Positions 5,139 through 13,119 of a stretch of 17,825 bases of DNA are shown here, one piece after another; within the stretch, counting starts at the first letter, position 1, and each line of letters opens with the position of its first letter. Source of the stretch: Ardenticatenales bacterium (GTDB lineage Bacteria > Chloroflexota > Anaerolineae > Promineifilales > UBA4811). The stretch is taken from contig DAOUVM010000009.1 of the NCBI GenBank assembly GCA_030667645.1, forward strand, positions 1 to 17,825, read 5' to 3'. The notes below the pieces were generated by a model. That model was not told the origin of the DNA, did not search any database, and saw nothing but the letters and a program-made list of their open reading frames with translations. The position numbers and the translations under genes were made by a program.

Positions 5139-7646
5139 ATGGTGGATGAATCCAAAGAAGCGGAAGAGCTGTCAGAGTTGGAGGAGCAACTGCCTTTGGC
5201 CGACAGCGAGTCTGCAGCATCCGAGGACGATCATATCCCCTCGGAGTTGGCCATTCTGCCGCTGAGAGGTGTAGTCGTATACCCACTTACGGCTGTGCCA
5301 TTGAACGTCGGTCAGGCCCGCTCCATCCGGTTGGTGGATGATGCGGTCGCCGGCGGTCGAATCATTGGCCTGGTATCCAGTAGGGACCCCGAGTTGGACG
5401 AGCCTGGCCCTGATGAGGTCTACACCTGCGGAACGGCAGTGGCAGTGCACCGGCTCTTTCGCGCGCCAGACGGTACCATACGCCTGCTGGTGCAAGGCCT
5501 GGAGCGAATCAAGATTAGCGAGTGGACTGCTACAGAGCCATACCTTTCTGCCAAGGTGACGGTTTCTCCTGATGCGGTGGATGAGACCATTGAAGCAGAA
5601 GCTCTCATGCGCAATGTGCTTGAGCAGTTCCGGCGGCTGGCAGAGTTGGTGCCCAGCATTCCCGGCGAGTTGCTGACTGCTGCCCTCAATGTTGAGGACC
5701 CGCGCCAGCTTGTCTATGCTATCGCCACCTATACGCGGATTGATCTGGAGGATGCTCAAGAGATACTTGAGATCGACAGCGTTACAGAAAAGCTGCGTCG
5801 CCTGATGGTGATCTTGGGCAAAGAGCTGGAGGTCCTTGAACTGGGGCGAAAGATCCAGAGTGACGCCCACGGTGAGATGGAAAAGATACAGCGCGAGTAT
5901 TTCTTGCGCGAGCAGATGAAGGCGATCCGGAAGGAGCTGGGAGAAGAGGACGAGCAAGCGGTTGAAGTGAATGAGTTCCGGGCGAAAATTGACCAGGCCG
6001 GTATGCCGGAAGAGGCGGAGAAGGAGGCTCGTCGGGAGCTAGACCGCCTGTCGAAACTCCCCAGCGCTGCGGCGGAGTATGGAGTCATACGAACCTACCT
6101 TGATTGGCTCACCAGCCTGCCTTGGCAGATCGGCAGCACAGACAACCTGGACATAGAGCGCGCCAGAATTGTGCTGGACGAAGACCATTACGGACTGGAA
6201 GACATCAAGGAACGGATTCTGGAATACCTGGCAGTGCGCAAGCTGCGCCTGGAACGGAAGGCTGAGAGCGAGGCCAAGGGCGAGGCCAGCGGAGAGGCCG
6301 ACTATGCGGATGCTATACGACGCGAACGGGAGGGAGTCATCCTCTGTTTTGTGGGACCGCCGGGCGTGGGAAAGACATCTCTCGGCCAGTCCATAGCCCG
6401 GGCGACCGGCCGGAAATTCATTCGTCAGTCGCTGGGCGGCGTGCGCGATGAGGCTGAGATTCGAGGTCACAGGCGCACCTATATTGGCGCTCTGCCCGGT
6501 CGGATTGTCCAGGCGATTCGGCGCGTAGGCACCAACAATCCCGTGTTTATGCTCGATGAGGTCGACAAGCTGGGCACGGATTACCGTGGGGACCCTTCCT
6601 CAGCGCTGCTGGAGGTGCTCGATCCGGAACAGAACCGGGAGTTCCGCGATCACTATCTGGATGTTCCTTTTGATCTCTCACAGGTGATGTTTATTACCAC
6701 CGGCAACCTGCTGGACCCGATCCCGGGGCCGCTGCGTGATCGGATGGAGATACTGCATCTTTCCGGCTATACGGAGACGGAAAAAGTCCGTATAGCTCAG
6801 AGCTACCTGATTCCGCGCCAGCTTGCCGAAAACGGCTTGCGAGAAGGGGAGATCGAGTTTGCCGAGGATGCAGTCCGCTTGATTGTGCGCAACTATACGC
6901 GTGAGGCGGGGGTGCGCAACGTGGAACGGCAAATCGGGACCGTGTGTCGCAAGGTGGCGGTGAGAGTTGCCGAGGGTAAGACGGAGACAACCCGGATTGA
7001 CCCGGATCACCTCACCGATTATCTGGGCCCGCGAAAAATCTTTGAGGAGGTCGCCGAGCGGACCGAGATCTGTGGGGTAGCGACGGGGCTGGCCTGGACC
7101 CCGGTCGGGGGGAGTATCCTGTTTGTGGAAGCATCCATAATGCGAGGCGACAAGGGTTTTCTCCTCACCGGCCAACTTGGCGACGTGATGAAAGAGTCAG
7201 CCCAAGCGGCGTTGACCTACGTCCGCTCCAAGGCACCGGAATGGGGCATAACCGACGGTTTTTTCGCCAAGCATGACATCCACATTCACGTTCCGGCCGG
7301 TTCGACCCCCAAAGATGGCCCGTCAGCGGGAGTGGCGATGGCGACCGCTCTGGCGTCCTTGATCACCGGCCGCCAGGTGAGTCCCCTCGTTGGCATGACC
7401 GGGGAGATAACTCTTCGTGGACTGGTCATGCCCGTCGGCGGCGTCAAGGAAAAAGTTCTGGCTGCACACCGAGCGGGACTGAAACAGGTGATTCTGCCCA
7501 AGCGGAATGAATCCGACCTGGATGATGTGCCGGATGAAGTCCGCAGCAGTCTGGTTTTCACCCTGGTTGACAGGGTGGAGCAGGTGTTGGATGCGGCGCT
7601 GATTGACGGAAAGGAAGAGCTGGATGGAACACATACTGGTAGTTGA
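5139..7646 (+). CDS. lon: ATP-dependent Lon protease (LonA type)
   Basis: Lon unfolds and degrades damaged and regulatory proteins in the cytoplasm as a hexamer. The 835-residue protein has the complete LonA layout. An acidic N-terminal tail (1-30) is followed by the LON substrate-binding domain (about 33-225), beginning ELAILPLRGVVVYP. A coiled-coil/helical linker (about 230-345) precedes the AAA+ module with Walker A GPPGVGKT (406-413) and Walker B FMLDEVD (about 470-476). The C-terminal peptidase has the serine in PKDGPSAG (S729) and the lysine in GGVKEK (about 770-772). A linker insertion rich in E, A and G (RKAESEAKGEASGEADYAD, about 379-397) precedes the ATPase core. ATG 5130 overlaps the hsp20 stop, but ATG 5139 lies nine bases after AAGGA (5125-5129), the spacing seen for hsp20, so I prefer 5139. 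Confidence 0.98.
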   Translation: MVDESKEAEELSELEEQLPLADSESAASEDDHIPSELAILPLRGVVVYPLTAVPLNVGQARSIRLVDDAVAGGRIIGLVSSRDPELDEPGPDEVYTCGTAVAVHRLFRAPDGTIRLLVQGLERIKISEWTATEPYLSAKVTVSPDAVDETIEAEALMRNVLEQFRRLAELVPSIPGELLTAALNVEDPRQLVYAIATYTRIDLEDAQEILEIDSVTEKLRRLMVILGKELEVLELGRKIQSDAHGEMEKIQREYFLREQMKAIRKELGEEDEQAVEVNEFRAKIDQAGMPEEAEKEARRELDRLSKLPSAAAEYGVIRTYLDWLTSLPWQIGSTDNLDIERARIVLDEDHYGLEDIKERILEYLAVRKLRLERKAESEAKGEASGEADYADAIRREREGVILCFVGPPGVGKTSLGQSIARATGRKFIRQSLGGVRDEAEIRGHRRTYIGALPGRIVQAIRRVGTNNPVFMLDEVDKLGTDYRGDPSSALLEVLDPEQNREFRDHYLDVPFDLSQVMFITTGNLLDPIPGPLRDRMEILHLSGYTETEKVRIAQSYLIPRQLAENGLREGEIEFAEDAVRLIVRNYTREAGVRNVERQIGTVCRKVAVRVAEGKTETTRIDPDHLTDYLGPRKIFEEVAERTEICGVATGLAWTPVGGSILFVEASIMRGDKGFLLTGQLGDVMKESAQAALTYVRSKAPEWGITDGFFAKHDIHIHVPAGSTPKDGPSAGVAMATALASLITGRQVSPLVGMTGEITLRGLVMPVGGVKEKVLAAHRAGLKQVILPKRNESDLDDVPDEVRSSLVFTLVDRVEQVLDAALIDGKEELDGTHTGS

Positions 7647-7989
7647 CGACGATCGCGAGACGGTGCGGCTGCTAAAGATGTTCCTCGAGATGGATGGCTT
7701 CCGAGTCAGCCAGTCGCCCTGGCCGGACGTTGTTCTAAAGACCGCTAGGGCGGAGACGGTAGATGCGTTTGTCATTGATTGCCACCTGGCCGGCTTTAGC
7801 GGCCTTGATCTGGTGCGTGACATTCGTACCGACGCTGACTTGGCGAGCAGCTTGATCATCGTCACATCTGGAAAAGATCTGAAAGAAGAAGCCTTGGCGG
7901 ACGGAGCAGACAGCTTTCTGCTCAAACCCTTTTCTCCCACCGAACTGTCGGCCAAGTTGTCCGAAATGTTGAGCGATCGTGCGGGCTGA
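7624..7989 (+). CDS. Single-domain response regulator (CheY-like receiver)
   Basis: The 121-residue protein is one receiver domain with no output domain, so it must act by binding another protein or in a phosphorelay. The acidic pocket is in VVDDD (D8-D10), the phospho-acceptor is D52 in FVIDCHL, the switch threonine is T81 in IIVTSGK, and the lysine is K101 in LLKPF. ATG 7624 has AAGGA eight bases upstream (7611-7615) and lies 23 bases inside the 3' end of lon in another frame, so translation is probably coupled to Lon. No histidine kinase is in the window. Whether it regulates the protease system or is simply co-transcribed cannot be told from sequence. Confidence 0.92.
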   Translation: MEHILVVDDDRETVRLLKMFLEMDGFRVSQSPWPDVVLKTARAETVDAFVIDCHLAGFSGLDLVRDIRTDADLASSLIIVTSGKDLKEEALADGADSFLLKPFSPTELSAKLSEMLSDRAG

Positions 7990-8097
7990 GCAGCAGATTC
8001 GCACAGTCGTCTGTCTGCGCCGCGTCCTCTGGGTAGCGGGGGCAGCGGAATCCGTGCAGACGCGACAGCAAACCATCTCATCAAGAGGTTGAAACTA

Positions 8098-9804
8098 GTG
8101 AGCAAGAGACCGCGAGATTCCCAGATGCAGTGGAAACGCATGGATTTGCATGTCCATACGCCGGCTTCGAGTGACTATCAGCAGGAGAACGTGACTTGCC
8201 TCGATATCCTCCAGGCGGGCGAGGCGCGAGGCGTGGACATCCTCGCTTTAACCGACCACAATACGGTGGCCGGCTACCGGGGGATGCTACAAGAGATCGC
8301 CGATCTGGAATTTCTGGAGCGCAGCGATCGGATTCAATCGAGCGAAAAGTTCCGGCTGAACGAGTATCGGCGCCTGCGGGAGAAGCTTTTGGTTCTGCCA
8401 GGAGTAGAGTTTACGGCGACCCTTGGCTTTCATATCCTCGGCATCTTTTCTCCCGAGACCACTGTGCGTGAGCTAGAGTTTCTGCTGGTATCGCTCCGCA
8501 TCCCGGCGGACAAGCTGGATGAAGGGAGTCTGACAGTTGGAGCCACCAGCGATGTGACGGCATTCTACAGGGTTGTCCGCGAGGCTGGGGGACTGGTGAT
8601 TGCCGCACATGCCAACTCGTCACACGGCGTGGCGATGCGCGGCCTGGATTTCGGCGGGCAGACCAAGATAGCCTATACTCAGGACCCCAACCTGCATGCG
8701 CTGGAAGTAACCGACCTGGACAAGCACGGCCGCTTTGCCACGGCCCGGTTCTTTGATGGGCGCAAGCCGGAATATCCGCGCCCCATGCGCTGTGTTCAGG
8801 GCTCGGACGCGCATAGACTAGTGGGTCTGCCAAAAGACAGAAAGAGCATCGGGGTCGGGGAACGGATGACCGAGATACTCTTGCCACAAGTCTCGTTTGC
8901 GGCGTTGCTGGAGGTGTTCGAAGGCAACGATTTCTCTCGGACCCGACCCTATCGGGCGAGCCAGGCCCCGCTTGACTATATTCAATCGGCGAGGGAAGAA
9001 GGCCCCAGCATCGTGCAGTCGTTCCACGAGCGCGCCACCAAGCAGGGTGGCCGGCTGTACGCGATCATTGCGGATGTCTGTGCTTTTGCCAATACCAATG
9101 GCGGCACCGTTTATGTAGGTGTGAGCAGCAACCCCAAAAAGGCACCAGTTGGTGTTGGCCAGTCGGCCAAGATGGTCAAGAGTCTGCTGATGGAAATCGA
9201 GCAAAAGATCTCGCCCGAGTTAGAGATACAATCTGACATCCAGGAAACTCGCGGCGGCTCTGTGATTCGGCTGGTTGTTCCGCGCGGCTCTGACCCGCCC
9301 CATGCCATCGACGACAACAAGATATACGTCCGCGATGAGGCTGAGACCAACCTGGCGGTACGGGATGAGATAGTGGCACTGGTACGGCGAGCGCTGGCAG
9401 ACCAGATGCCTGAGCTTGTCTCGGAGCCGGCCGAGCCTTTGCCGGCAGAGGCCGGGAAGACAGCGCCGCCCCGAACTGGAGTGGAGATCATCCACACCGA
9501 AACGCGCAAGGGGCAGAACTTTCATCAAATGCGAGACTTGCGCAACAACAACGTGGTCAAGAATGTCACCCGAAAGTCCGCCCGGCGCCTGTGGCACTAT
9601 GCCATCAAGGAGAAAGAAGAGCATCCAGTTGACTCGGCCCAGCTCAAGTGGGAGGGTAACATCGCGCTGGTCAAGGCGGAAAAGCGGAGCGGGGTTATGC
9701 GCTACGACCTCGCACAACGAAAGGGGGACGACATCCGCGTCTACTATGGCGTCACGGAAGACGGAATCAGTGAGGATTGGCTCAAACTGGTTCCCCACGA
9801 GTAA
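8098..9804 (+). CDS. PHP-domain phosphoesterase fused to an AlbA/Schlafen-type domain
   Basis: The N-terminal PHP domain (about 13-245) keeps the metal ligands of the family: D16, H18 and H20 (DLHVH), D53 and H54 (LTDHN), E104 (PGVEF), H171 (AAHAN), D237 and H239 (GSDAH). It is therefore probably an active metal-dependent phosphoesterase, but its substrate is unknown. A middle domain (about 300-430) with LYAIIADVCAFANTNGGTVYVGV matches the AlbA_2 / Schlafen-like putative nucleic-acid-binding domain. A proline-rich linker (about 440-460) leads to a C-terminal domain (about 461-568) with RDLRNNNVVKNVTRKSARRL and many basic and aromatic residues, which I cannot assign. GTG 8098 is chosen because AAGAGG (8083-8088) is nine bases upstream; TTG 8089 is too close. 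The preceding 108 bases show no convincing terminator or promoter, so it may extend the hsp20-lon transcript. A DNA- or RNA-processing role is inference. Confidence 0.85.
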   Translation: MSKRPRDSQMQWKRMDLHVHTPASSDYQQENVTCLDILQAGEARGVDILALTDHNTVAGYRGMLQEIADLEFLERSDRIQSSEKFRLNEYRRLREKLLVLPGVEFTATLGFHILGIFSPETTVRELEFLLVSLRIPADKLDEGSLTVGATSDVTAFYRVVREAGGLVIAAHANSSHGVAMRGLDFGGQTKIAYTQDPNLHALEVTDLDKHGRFATARFFDGRKPEYPRPMRCVQGSDAHRLVGLPKDRKSIGVGERMTEILLPQVSFAALLEVFEGNDFSRTRPYRASQAPLDYIQSAREEGPSIVQSFHERATKQGGRLYAIIADVCAFANTNGGTVYVGVSSNPKKAPVGVGQSAKMVKSLLMEIEQKISPELEIQSDIQETRGGSVIRLVVPRGSDPPHAIDDNKIYVRDEAETNLAVRDEIVALVRRALADQMPELVSEPAEPLPAEAGKTAPPRTGVEIIHTETRKGQNFHQMRDLRNNNVVKNVTRKSARRLWHYAIKEKEEHPVDSAQLKWEGNIALVKAEKRSGVMRYDLAQRKGDDIRVYYGVTEDGISEDWLKLVPHE

Positions 9805-9816
9805 CTGGAATCGGGG

Positions 9817-10341
9817 ATGAACAGGATCAAGGTTGGGGTTCTGACCATTAGTGATCGCGCATCGGTCGGTGAGTATCAGGATTCCAGCGGCCCTTTGCTG
9901 CAGCGGATGGTGACCGGGCTCCTGGGGGGCGAGGTCGAGTTGGCTGTGACCATTCCGGATGAGCTGGATGGTATTCGAGATAAGCTGATAGAGTGGGTGG
10001 AATCCGACCGCATGGATCTCATCCTCACGACCGGGGGGACGGGCTTTGCTCCCCGCGATGTGACGCCGGAAGCGACCCGACAGGTGATAGAACGGGAGGC
10101 TCCCGGTCTGGCGGAGGCGATGCGGTTGGCCAGCCTGGAGGTGACCCCCTTTGCCATGCTGTCCCGTGGTGTTGCGGGCATACGCGGCCGGGTGTTGATC
10201 GTCAACCTGCCCGGCAGCCCAAAGGCGGCTCGGGAGAATCTGAATGCGATTCTACCCGCTCTCTCTCATGGGCTAGAGTTGCTGGCGGGAGGCGGTACTG
10301 ATGCCGGGCATCAATACCGGCCGAGCAAGGACCGTATCTAG
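9817..10341 (+). CDS. Molybdenum cofactor biosynthesis protein, MoaB/MogA family
   Basis: Members adenylylate molybdopterin before metal insertion (MogA), or are close relatives whose role varies (MoaB). The 174-residue protein carries the family signatures SDRAS (12-16), TTGGTGFAPRDVTPEAT (71-87) and NLPGSPKAARENL (130-142), and spans the whole domain. At this length, with no fusion partner, it fits MoaB or a stand-alone MogA; sequence alone does not separate them. It starts 12 bases after the PHP fusion gene, with TGGAA upstream of ATG 9817, so the two are likely co-transcribed. The fdhD gene on the opposite strand nearby is a second gene for molybdenum or tungsten enzymes. Confidence 0.93.
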   Translation: MNRIKVGVLTISDRASVGEYQDSSGPLLQRMVTGLLGGEVELAVTIPDELDGIRDKLIEWVESDRMDLILTTGGTGFAPRDVTPEATRQVIEREAPGLAEAMRLASLEVTPFAMLSRGVAGIRGRVLIVNLPGSPKAARENLNAILPALSHGLELLAGGGTDAGHQYRPSKDRI

Positions 10342-10378
10342 CAGCGTTGCCGCCGCGCTCGGAACCTTTGGTCCTGGT

Positions 10379-11560
10379 TCAGTGGCTGCTGGGCGCCGGA
10401 CCAGCGCCGAGGGTCCAGAGGATGATCTCCGGCCGGCAAAGAAAGCGAGCTCGCGGGGCAATGCCACCCTCAACTCCGATTCCCCGCGAAACGTACAACG
10501 TGAGTGACTCCGCGCCGGCTCGCGGGAGTTTGTAGCACCCCATTTCGAATCGCTTCCCATAAACCGAACTGGTGATGATGGCCCCATAAATCGGGGCGCG
10601 GATCTGACCGCCGTGGGTGTGACCGGAAAGCTGCAAATCCACTCGGGAGCGGGCTGCATGAGGCGCCAGGTCAGGGGAGTGGTAGATGAGAATGACCGGC
10701 GTGTCTGGTGGGACCTCTTCCAACGCGGCCGTGAGGTTTCGGCCGTCAGCGGCGGGGTTGTGAGAGCAACTCAACCCCACCAGGGCGAGCGGCCGACCAT
10801 TGGCGTTTAGGATCACGGACTGGTCGCATAGCCAACGGAGGTGTGGCAGTCCCTCTAACACCGAGGCGGCCGACTGGGGCACGTCCACCAGGGGGCTGCC
10901 GGTCACAGCGTACACTCCCAGCGGCGCACGCCACCGGGCAATGACAGTGCGCGCGTCGGCAATGGCTCGCGGATCCTCATTGTGGGACAAACTCAGGATA
11001 TCCCCGCTGAAACAGATCAGGTCCGGGCAGAGTTCCGCTATCAAGTCGTTCAATCTCTCTTCCCGCAGCCCGATTCTCTCCAGATGCAAGTCGCTCAAGT
11101 GCAGCAGGCGGAGAGGCGGTGTGTCCCGTGACCATTGAGAGAAGGCCAGTTTCTGTTCAGTGACCTGGATTTGGAATGGCTCAACCCAGGTTGCGTAACA
11201 GACAAGCCCGGTGAGTGCCGCCATGGCGCTCAGGGCCAGCCAGCCGCTGCCCGCTGGCTGCAGCAGGGCAGCCAGTACGGCTCGAAGGACGGCCAGCCCC
11301 AGGAGGGAGGGGCGAATGGGGCCAAAAGAACGGCGAGTCCGCGGCAGTCCGGCCAACAATCCCCAATCAAGCAAGGAGAAACAGAGCCACCCAGCCGCAG
11401 AGATCCCGAGCGGAAGGGTGCTGCGCCAGAAAAGGCCAACACTAGTCGCCAGAGCGACGAGCACCAACAGGATGATCCATCCGGGCACGGACTCTAGTAT
11501 GACAGGCGCCGTAAGAACCCGGTGGAGCAGCTTCTTTGGATCAGTTCCAGGGTAGGTCAA
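10379..11560 (-). CDS. Membrane-anchored metallophosphoesterase with altered active-site motif
   Basis: The 393-residue protein has four hydrophobic segments (about 27-45, 50-71, 84-101, 106-126), then a calcineurin-like phosphoesterase domain (about 150-380) of the YkuE type. Metal-binding motifs seen are SDLHL (D157, H159), FSGD (D187), YHSPD (H294) and GHTHGGQ (H314, H316). Where the family usually has GNHD or GNHE, this protein reads VTGSPLVD (220-226), so the metal-bridging Asn and catalytic His are replaced by Ser and Pro. It may be inactive or act differently. The start is uncertain: TTG 11558-11560 gives the longest frame but lacks a visible Shine-Dalgarno, and a GTG at 11486-11488 is an alternative. 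It lies downstream of the cupin on the same strand and converges with the MoaB/MogA gene. Confidence 0.85.
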   Translation of the reverse strand: MTYPGTDPKKLLHRVLTAPVILESVPGWIILLVLVALATSVGLFWRSTLPLGISAAGWLCFSLLDWGLLAGLPRTRRSFGPIRPSLLGLAVLRAVLAALLQPAGSGWLALSAMAALTGLVCYATWVEPFQIQVTEQKLAFSQWSRDTPPLRLLHLSDLHLERIGLREERLNDLIAELCPDLICFSGDILSLSHNEDPRAIADARTVIARWRAPLGVYAVTGSPLVDVPQSAASVLEGLPHLRWLCDQSVILNANGRPLALVGLSCSHNPAADGRNLTAALEEVPPDTPVILIYHSPDLAPHAARSRVDLQLSGHTHGGQIRAPIYGAIITSSVYGKRFEMGCYKLPRAGAESLTLYVSRGIGVEGGIAPRARFLCRPEIILWTLGAGPAPSSH

Positions 11561-11746
11561 TGGTGGGTGTGTCCATCGTCGACTCTCTGTGCTTGTTCAA
11601 AACCAACTTGCGGTTCTGCGACCGCTCCACCCGTGAATCACCATCGAAAACGAGAAGCCATTGGCTGACAAGTGCTCTTTTTCGGGTGGAACATGGCAAG
11701 CGAGCAGTGGCCAACTGCGAGCGAATGTGAATGATGGGCGAGATGA

Positions 11747-12076
11747 CTAGATCGGTATCAGGCAGACAAAGCGCAGGACCGATTCGCCCCGATTGGAGAA
11801 TTGGTGCATCTCCATGCCATGCACAAAGATAACACTCCCGTTCCCGATGCGCGATTCGCCGTCTTTCTGGCGGACAGTTCCCTCACCGTCCAGCACAAGG
11901 ACCTCGTGTTCCCATTCGTGCTGGTGGTAGGGAGTAGAGTGTCCCGGTTCGATCTCAAAGATGCGCATGGCAAAGTTGGGGGCGTTGTCCTTTTTCCCTA
12001 TCACCCAGCGGACAGTCACGCCGGGCACTCCATCGGCCGGTTCGGCCGGGGTGCGAGAATAGTGCTCAATCTTCAT
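11747..12076 (-). CDS. Small single-domain cupin protein
   Basis: This 109-residue protein is a one-domain cupin with both metal-binding motifs. Motif 1 is PGHSTPYHQHEWEHE (H51, H53 and E58), and motif 2 is VHGMEMHQFSN (H91). It should bind a divalent metal in a beta-barrel. Similar small cupins range from dioxygenases to mannose-isomerase-like and sensory proteins, so no reaction is assigned. GGAG and AGAGGG lie just before ATG 12074-12076. It follows fdhD by 21 bases on the same strand and is probably translated from the same message. Confidence 0.9.
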   Translation of the reverse strand: MKIEHYSRTPAEPADGVPGVTVRWVIGKKDNAPNFAMRIFEIEPGHSTPYHQHEWEHEVLVLDGEGTVRQKDGESRIGNGSVIFVHGMEMHQFSNRGESVLRFVCLIPI

Positions 12077-12097
12077 CCCTCTGCTCCTGCTCTCATT

Positions 12098-12871
12098 TCA
12101 ATCTCTCTCAAATCTCTCTGGATGGGTGTAGACATGCATTCTATCCGGCCGGAGGTAGCCCACGATGGTAATGTTCCACCGCTCTGCCCAGAGCACGGAG
12201 AGGCTTGTTGGGGAGGTGCGCGACGCGACCAGGGGAATGTTCATCCGGCGCACCTTGCTGATCATGTCAGAGCTGATCCGGCCAGAAGTCAGCAGGACGT
12301 GGCCACTGGGATCATATTCCTCGAGCAGACAACGCCCCGCCAGCTTGTCCAGCGTGTTGTGCCGTCCTGCATCTTCGGTCCACATCGTCAAGGCGGACTG
12401 GGTGGCGAGTCCGGCCGCATGAACCCCTCGAGCCCGGCGGTAGAGCTGGGCCTCCTCCTGCAATTCACCTAGACGGTCTACCAACTGCCTGTGTGTCAGC
12501 CGCAGGTTGGAGACCAGCGGCGGAAGATGAGGGGAAAGAGTGTCAAAGGTTGTCCCCTTGCCACAGCCCGAGGTGAGGATGCGCCGTCGGGGCAGGGGCA
12601 ACTCTTTTCTCAGCCACACGTCCACGCAGGTCTGGTTCGGAGCCACGCTGACATCCAACAGGTCGTCTCGATGGGTGATTATCCCTTCGGTTAACAGATA
12701 GCCAACAGCCAGGTGCTCCTGTTGGCGGGGCGTGGCCATGACTGTGACCAGTTCCTGTCCGTTGACAAAGATCGAGACATACGCTTCCTCGATCACGTGA
12801 CCGCTAGTCGTCGTCCACTGGCCGCGTCGGAAAACGTCATAGCTCCGGGGAACAGTTCCTCGCTCTGGCAT
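12098..12871 (-). CDS. fdhD: Formate dehydrogenase accessory sulfurtransferase FdhD
   Basis: FdhD transfers sulfur to the molybdenum or tungsten cofactor of formate dehydrogenases, which is needed for their activity. The 257-residue protein has the conserved SGCGKG loop (C103 as sulfur carrier) and the WTEDAGRHNTLDK motif (164-176), plus LLTSGRIS (193-200). The E. coli protein has a two-cysteine CGxC loop; here only the first cysteine is present, as in many FdhD homologues. The frame extends to 12934, but that part reaches the tRNA terminator. ATG 12869-12871 has an AGGT seven bases upstream and starts at the usual family position. No formate dehydrogenase gene is in the window; the MoaB/MogA-family gene is the nearest related function. 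Confidence 0.94.
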   Translation of the reverse strand: MPERGTVPRSYDVFRRGQWTTTSGHVIEEAYVSIFVNGQELVTVMATPRQQEHLAVGYLLTEGIITHRDDLLDVSVAPNQTCVDVWLRKELPLPRRRILTSGCGKGTTFDTLSPHLPPLVSNLRLTHRQLVDRLGELQEEAQLYRRARGVHAAGLATQSALTMWTEDAGRHNTLDKLAGRCLLEEYDPSGHVLLTSGRISSDMISKVRRMNIPLVASRTSPTSLSVLWAERWNITIVGYLRPDRMHVYTHPERFERD

Positions 12872-12931
12872 CGATCTACCTGGACCATTCGTTTTGATGA
12901 GCATGGTCAGAAGCTGGGCGATGAGCACAAC

Positions 12932-12961
12932 CAAAAAAAGCCCCGGTCACCAACCAGGGCT
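12932..12961 (-). terminator. Intrinsic terminator of the tRNA-Leu transcript
   Basis: Read on the minus strand just after the tRNA, AGCCCTGG pairs with CCGGGGCT (8 pairs, one G-T) around a 7-base loop, followed by seven T residues. This is a classical rho-independent terminator. It separates the tRNA from fdhD, so fdhD needs its own promoter within about 60 bases; none is obvious. Confidence 0.9.
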
Positions 12962-12966
12962 CTCAT

Positions 12967-13050
<84 letters not shown>

Positions 13051-13063
13051 TTGGATCGGCGAT

Positions 13064-13091
13064 ATTATACTGGATGCATATCCCTTGTCAA
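13064..13091 (-). promoter_or_regulatory. Promoter of tRNA-Leu
   Basis: On the minus strand, TTGACA (complement of 13086-13091) and TATAAT (complement of 13064-13069) are spaced by 16 bases, both perfect consensus hexamers. Transcription should start about 13057, a few bases before the tRNA. Confidence 0.88.
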
Positions 13092-13113
13092 CCTAGCTTG
13101 AATCCTTTAAAAT
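13085..13113 (+). promoter_or_regulatory. Promoter of the LON-domain gene, apparently leaderless
   Basis: TTGTCA (13085-13090) and TAAAAT (13108-13113) are separated by exactly 17 bases. The -10 ends only six bases before ATG 13120, so transcription would begin at or next to the start codon. No Shine-Dalgarno precedes the ATG, which fits a leaderless message. The -35 overlaps the -35 of the divergent tRNA promoter. Confidence 0.7.
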
Positions 13114-13119
13114 GATACG

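Noticed and set aside
5172..5957. Minus-strand open frame of 261 codons inside lon
   Set aside because: Antisense shadow of the LON domain of lon, with no ribosome binding site or recognisable domain.
7990..8097. Possible terminator between the response regulator and the PHP fusion gene
   Set aside because: Short complementary words (GTCTGC/GCAGAC) exist but are separated by about 35 bases and lack a T-tract.
7323..8141. Minus-strand open frame of 272 codons across lon and the response regulator
   Set aside because: It is antisense to two well-supported genes and has low-complexity Arg/Ser-rich translation.
10342..10378. Bidirectional terminator between the converging MoaB/MogA and phosphoesterase genes
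   Set aside because: Only a weak hairpin with a bulge (GGAACC/GGTCC) and no T-tract is present in the 37 bases.
11561..11746. Gene or promoter in the gap before the metallophosphoesterase
   Set aside because: No convincing open frame; the best -35 (TTGTCA on the minus strand) has only a poor -10 (TTCGAT) at the right distance.
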